Source of the DNA: Anaerolineales bacterium
GTDB taxonomy: Bacteria; Chloroflexota; Anaerolineae; Anaerolineales; UBA4823
NCBI GenBank assembly: GCA_026415275.1
Contig: JAOAHK010000012.1
Span: forward strand, 1-17,369
Length of the DNA: 17,369 bases
Direction of reading: 5' to 3'
The notes beneath the pieces are model-generated. The model was not told the origin of the DNA and made no database searches. It saw nothing but the letters and a program-made list of their open reading frames with translations. The position numbers and the translations under genes were made by a program. Positions 14,318 through 17,369 of the stretch are shown in pieces. Position 1 is the first letter of the stretch. Each line of letters opens with the position of its first letter.

Positions 14318-14494
14318 ATGCCTAAAAGGACCTATCAACCCAAAATACGAAGACGCGCCCGCGTGCACGGTTTTCGCGCCCGCATGGCAACTGCAAGCGG
14401 TCGAAAAGTCTTAAAAAACCGCCGTTTGCAAGGCCGCTATCGTTTGACCGTTAAGAAAAACAATCACGTGAAGAATGTGAACTGGAAAAGCTGA
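14318..14494 (+). CDS. rpmH: 50S ribosomal protein L34
   Basis: A 58-residue basic protein read directly from the sequence. It starts [19 protein letters not shown] and contains the L34 signature [17 protein letters not shown], followed by LQGRYRLTV. It is a component of the large ribosomal subunit. The usual L34 is 44-47 residues; this one has a C-terminal extension of about 12 residues ([13 protein letters not shown]), which is unusual and worth noting. A GAGGAAG element (14306-14312) lies just before the ATG. It heads the standard rpmH-rnpA-yidD-yidC-jag order. dnaA, often found upstream of rpmH, is absent here. Confidence 0.95.
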   Translation: MPKRTYQPKIRRRARVHGFRARMATASGRKVLKNRRLQGRYRLTVKKNNHVKNVNWKS

Positions 14495-14546
14495 CGTTAG
14501 GAATTCTGCCATCGGTATCCTGATCTGCGTTTAATAAAGCGCTCTT

Positions 14547-14915
14547 GTGGACCGCAATTTTCGCTTGAAAGGGTCAACCAATTTCAAGCGGGTCCGCCAA
14601 CAAGGTACAGCGACGGCTCACCCGCTTTTTGTGTTGATCGTTAATCCAAATTCTACGGGGCGAGTGCGGGTCGGGGTAGCCGCCGGGCGATCCATCGGAA
14701 ATGCCGTGCAGAGAAATCGAGCCAAGCGTCGTTTACGAGCTAGCATTCAACCCTTCTTGGAGCAAATTCGAGATGGGTATGATCTGGTTATTCTAGCTCG
14801 TAAACCTATCCTACAGGCGAAATTCGTCCAAATCACCAAAGCGATGGCAAAGATTTTGATAGAACAACAATTGATTGAAGATGTTCAATACGAATCCAAA
14901 ACCACTGCCTCCTGA
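14547..14915 (+). CDS. rnpA: Ribonuclease P protein component
   Basis: A 122-residue basic protein that binds the RNase P RNA and helps cleave the 5' leader of pre-tRNAs. It starts with GTG ([20 protein letters not shown]). The family signature is intact: [24 protein letters not shown], with the RNR motif at about 57-66. It lies 52 bases after rpmH, in the conserved order. No SD is clear before the GTG, so translation may depend on rpmH. The 3' end overlaps yidD by 35 bases. Function is firm. Confidence 0.95.
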   Translation: MDRNFRLKGSTNFKRVRQQGTATAHPLFVLIVNPNSTGRVRVGVAAGRSIGNAVQRNRAKRRLRASIQPFLEQIRDGYDLVILARKPILQAKFVQITKAMAKILIEQQLIEDVQYESKTTAS

Positions 14916-15180
14916 AGTACCGCCTGAACCTTCTTTGCGCGAGCTACATCTGACACCAGCTAACATCTTCAGTTTCCCAGCGTTAGCCTTAATCCGCCTT
15001 TATCAAATGACCCTTTCGAAAGCGTTGCCACCTAATACATGCCGCTTTTACCCAAGTTGTTCACACTATGGCTATCAAGCGATCTATAAACATGGACTGC
15101 TGAAGGGTGGACTCTTGGCTATCTGGCGCATACTTCGCTGCAATCCTTTCAATCCAGGTGGTTATGATCCAGTCCCCTAA
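14881..15180 (+). CDS. yidD: Membrane protein insertion efficiency factor
   Basis: A 99-residue YidD. The core [33 protein letters not shown] with Cys54 and Cys60, plus [17 protein letters not shown] near the end, is the full family signature. The protein associates with the inner membrane through an amphipathic helix and assists YidC-dependent insertion. An N-terminal Pro-rich extension of about 30 residues precedes the core, longer than in most homologues. I chose the ATG at 14881 over a TTG two codons upstream. It overlaps rnpA by 35 bases, so it is co-translated. Confidence 0.95.
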   Translation: MFNTNPKPLPPEVPPEPSLRELHLTPANIFSFPALALIRLYQMTLSKALPPNTCRFYPSCSHYGYQAIYKHGLLKGGLLAIWRILRCNPFNPGGYDPVP

Positions 15181-15209
15181 ATACACAAACAGAATGTTGA
15201 GCACATAAC

Positions 15210-16361
15210 ATGGATGCATTGCGATTAAATATTTTTGTCAACTTTGTACGAATTTTCATTCGCCATAGTGAGCGCAGTAAAAAATTCCTTCAATGGCTTA
15301 TTTTCGCATTTGGCGTTCTCGTGACAGCCGCCTCCCTAACAGCCTGTTCACCGGCTTCGATGATGTCCAACTGGCCGGGGGCGGCTATTAAGGATGGTGT
15401 TGTTTATGTAGCCTACCAAGCTCATGTTTACGCCCTTCAAGCGAAAAATGGTTCAGAAATCTGGCGTTTTCCTCAAGAAGTGGATAACAAAATTTCTTTT
15501 TATGCCTCCCCGGCACTTAGCCCAGAAGGCGACCAGTTGATTGTGGGAGGCTTTCATCACATCCTCTACAGCCTGAATCCGAGTAACGGCAGTGAACAAT
15601 GGCGATTTGAAGAATCAAAGTATCCTTTCATTGCTAGTCCGCTTGTCACCGAGGATAGCATCTATGCTCCTACCAATGGCAATTTGCTCTATGCCTTAGA
15701 TCGCAAGGGAAACAAACGGTGGGAATTTAAAACCGAAGCCCCGATATGGGCAACGCCAGTCTACGATACAAACTGTGCCTGTATCTATGTGGCTTGTCTA
15801 GACCATTACCTATATGCTCTTCAAACGCAGGATGGCGCGTTGCTATGGAAAACCGATCGGCTAGAAGGAGCGATCGCTAGCGCCCCAGTATTGAGCAATG
15901 AGGGCATTCTATATTTCGGCACGTTCGGAAACCTATTTCATGCCTTCGATCTCCGCACTCGGAAAGACATTTGGACTTACAAAGCTTCGCAATGGGTTTG
16001 GGGATCGCCGATCTTGATAGAAGACCAAATCATCTTAACAGACCTTGCTGGGAATGTGATCGCATTAGACTCAAAAAGTGGAGCCGAACGATGGAAAATC
16101 CCCACTGGCGCAGCGATCACCGCTTCACCAACTTTTCATAATGGCGTGATCTACATTGGCAATGAGGCTGGAGACCTTTATGCCATAGATACAAAAGGAA
16201 ACCTTATTTGGCAACAACCAAAGAAATTTGACGGTAAAATACTAAGTGCAGCTTTAACAGCAGATGAGGTTATCTTAATACCCTTAATCGCTAAAGACAA
16301 TCTGATTGTCGCCCTAAACCTAGATGGCGGACAATCTTGGTCCTATCAACCGGTAAAATAA
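15210..16361 (+). CDS. PQQ-like beta-propeller lipoprotein (BamB-like)
   Basis: A 383-residue exported protein. A long basic n-region (1-28) leads into a hydrophobic stretch (29-42) and the lipobox SLTAC with Cys46, so it is probably a lipoprotein. The rest is a series of beta-propeller repeats with recurring motifs such as VYVAYQAHVYALQAKNGSEIW, LYSLNPSNGSEQWRF, LYALDRKGNKRWEF, LYALQTQDGALLWKT and LYAIDTKGNLIWQQ, about seven blades. Each ends in the W-docking pattern of PQQ-repeat proteins. PQQ ligands were not looked for individually, so cofactor binding is not claimed. It sits between yidD and yidC with 29- and 21-base gaps and the same strand, which suggests a role beside membrane protein insertion on the outer face. 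No SD is clear at the start. Confidence 0.88.
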   Translation: MDALRLNIFVNFVRIFIRHSERSKKFLQWLIFAFGVLVTAASLTACSPASMMSNWPGAAIKDGVVYVAYQAHVYALQAKNGSEIWRFPQEVDNKISFYASPALSPEGDQLIVGGFHHILYSLNPSNGSEQWRFEESKYPFIASPLVTEDSIYAPTNGNLLYALDRKGNKRWEFKTEAPIWATPVYDTNCACIYVACLDHYLYALQTQDGALLWKTDRLEGAIASAPVLSNEGILYFGTFGNLFHAFDLRTRKDIWTYKASQWVWGSPILIEDQIILTDLAGNVIALDSKSGAERWKIPTGAAITASPTFHNGVIYIGNEAGDLYAIDTKGNLIWQQPKKFDGKILSAALTADEVILIPLIAKDNLIVALNLDGGQSWSYQPVK

Positions 16362-16382
16362 AGTGAAGAATGGAAGAAGTAA

Positions 16383-17171
16383 ATGTGGGACTTAATCATC
16401 ATCAATCCAATGGTCAACACCCTATTGTACATTTATAGTTTAATTGGCAACTTTGGTATTGCCATCATCATCTTTACTATCCTGATCCGCTTAATTACAC
16501 ACCCGCTTACTGTAAGCCAAATGAAGAGCGCACAGGCGATGCAGGAATTACAAAAATCCAAAGAGTGGCAAGAAATTCAAAAAAAGTATAAAGATGACAA
16601 GCAAAAGCTCTCTCAGGAGCAGATGCGCCTTTACCAAGAGATGGGTATTAATCCATTCGGCTCTTGTCTCCCCCTCTTAATTCAGTTTCCAATCATCATT
16701 GGACTCTATCAAGCTATTATTCGCGCCCTTGCCACAACCCCCTATCAACTCCTAGACCTCTCTAAGCATCTCTATTCCTTTATCAATGCGGCAGACCTCA
16801 TCCCCCTAAACAACCGGTTTCTCTGGATGGACTTGAGCCAGCCCGAGCGCCTGCCCATTTTCGGGATTGGCATTCCCGTGCTTGCCATTGTGGTTGTGAT
16901 CACAACCTACCTTCAACAAAAACTGATGACTCCCCCACCAGCCCAACCCGGCGACCAAACAGCTCAGATGAGTCAAATGATGAACATCTACATGCCTCTG
17001 TTCATTGGCTACATTTCTTTCACCCTCGCTTCTGGGCTGGCTTTATACTTTGTCACCAGCAACGTTGTTGGCATCCTTCAGTACGCAGCGATGGGTAAAG
17101 TCAATTGGCAAAATCTTTTTAGTTTTCGTTCCCCATCTACTCCGCAAAAAAGTGCAGGAAAGAAGAAATGA
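16383..17171 (+). CDS. yidC: Membrane protein insertase YidC/Oxa1 family
   Basis: A 262-residue insertase of the short (Gram-positive/monoderm) type with no large periplasmic domain. The first conserved helix contains the key hydrophilic-groove Arg36 (TILIRLITHPL). A cytosolic coiled region follows (QELQKSKEWQEIQKKYKDDKQKLSQEQM), then GINPFGSCLPLLIQFPIIIGLY, two further helices and the C-terminal LALYFVTSNVVGILQ. It inserts small membrane proteins alone and with SecYEG. The start is preceded by GGAAG. A cleavable signal peptide is not obvious. Its stop overlaps the jag start as ATGA. Function is firm. Confidence 0.95.
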   Translation: MWDLIIINPMVNTLLYIYSLIGNFGIAIIIFTILIRLITHPLTVSQMKSAQAMQELQKSKEWQEIQKKYKDDKQKLSQEQMRLYQEMGINPFGSCLPLLIQFPIIIGLYQAIIRALATTPYQLLDLSKHLYSFINAADLIPLNNRFLWMDLSQPERLPIFGIGIPVLAIVVVITTYLQQKLMTPPPAQPGDQTAQMSQMMNIYMPLFIGYISFTLASGLALYFVTSNVVGILQYAAMGKVNWQNLFSFRSPSTPQKSAGKKK

Positions 17172-17369
17172 ACGAGCAACGAACGAGTTTAGAAATCATT
17201 GCTCCAACCGTCCCTGAAGCTATTCAACAAGGGCTTGAACAGTTAGGAGTTCCATCAAGTCAGGTCAAGATTGACGTCCTTGACGAAGGAAGCCGGGGTT
17301 TATTCGGCATTGGTGCTCGCCAAGCAAGGGTAAGATTAACTCTCCTCACCCCACCACTCCCTTCTAACT
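17168..17369 (+). CDS. jag: RNA-binding protein Jag/KhpB (3' end cut off by window)
   Basis: Only the first 67 residues are visible. They match the Jag N-terminal domain: LEIIAPTVPEAIQQGLEQLG, the DEGSRGLFGIGARQA motif and VRLTLL. Jag/KhpB proteins normally continue with KH and R3H domains that bind RNA and affect cell elongation and division. The gene starts inside the yidC stop (ATGA), so it is translationally coupled, as in most bacteria with this cluster. The KH and R3H parts are beyond the window end, so they are assumed and not seen. Confidence 0.9.
   Translation, partial: MNEQRTSLEIIAPTVPEAIQQGLEQLGVPSSQVKIDVLDEGSRGLFGIGARQARVRLTLLTPPLPSN

Noticed and set aside
14245..14546. Replication origin near rpmH
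   Set aside because: rpmH often lies near dnaA/oriC, but no dnaA gene and no cluster of TTATCCACA-type boxes is visible here.

Overview
The window looks like chromosomal DNA of a Chloroflexota bacterium, most likely class Anaerolineae. This rests on the protein set (a SanA-like DUF218 protein, a COG4947-type esterase beside an ATP-grasp ligase, a response regulator fused to a CpaE-like ATPase, a YugP-type metalloprotease), moderate GC content judged by eye, and strong Shine-Dalgarno starts mixed with SD-less ones. No similarity search was possible, so the taxonomy is inference.

Layout. (1) 1-1033, plus strand: the 3' end of a SanA/DUF218 gene, translationally coupled (ATGA) to an HD-domain hydrolase. 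(2) 1028-2938, minus strand: an ATP-grasp ligase followed 6 bp later by a COG4947-like alpha/beta hydrolase. (3) 2939-3289: a 351-bp intergenic region with promoter signals in both directions, a long inverted repeat and a dyad over a TTGACA box. (4) 3290-4195, plus: a full-length XerC/D-like tyrosine recombinase homologue that lacks most of the catalytic residues, including the tyrosine. (5) 4178-5632, minus: tilS. (6) 5756-7728, plus: a receiver-CpaE ATPase gene followed by a sirtuin gene. (7) 7882-9597, minus: mutL of the endonuclease type, divergent from (8) 9657-11128, plus: a HAD pyrimidine-nucleotidase-like phosphatase overlapping a class I CoA-transferase alpha subunit that has no beta subunit beside it. 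(9) 11238-14258, plus: an S41 C-terminal processing protease, a YugP-type membrane zinc protease and an AglD/LPG-synthase-like membrane protein, all envelope functions. (10) 14318-17369, plus: the conserved rpmH-rnpA-yidD-yidC-jag cluster, with a beta-propeller (PQQ/BamB-like) lipoprotein gene inserted between yidD and yidC. rpmH is only 58 codons.

Most genes are housekeeping: tRNA modification, mismatch repair, RNase P, ribosome, membrane protein insertion. The least ordinary parts are the catalytically degenerate recombinase, the ATP-grasp/esterase pair, the orphan CoA-transferase subunit, the lipoprotein inside the yidC cluster, and a perfect 10-bp palindrome that joins a stop codon, a possible terminator and the rpmH -10 box. 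Several gene starts were revised from promoter and SD positions (recombinase 3290, mutL 9597, HAD 9657, CoA-transferase 10313, yidD 14881). No tRNA, rRNA, CRISPR array, insertion sequence or oriC was recognised.
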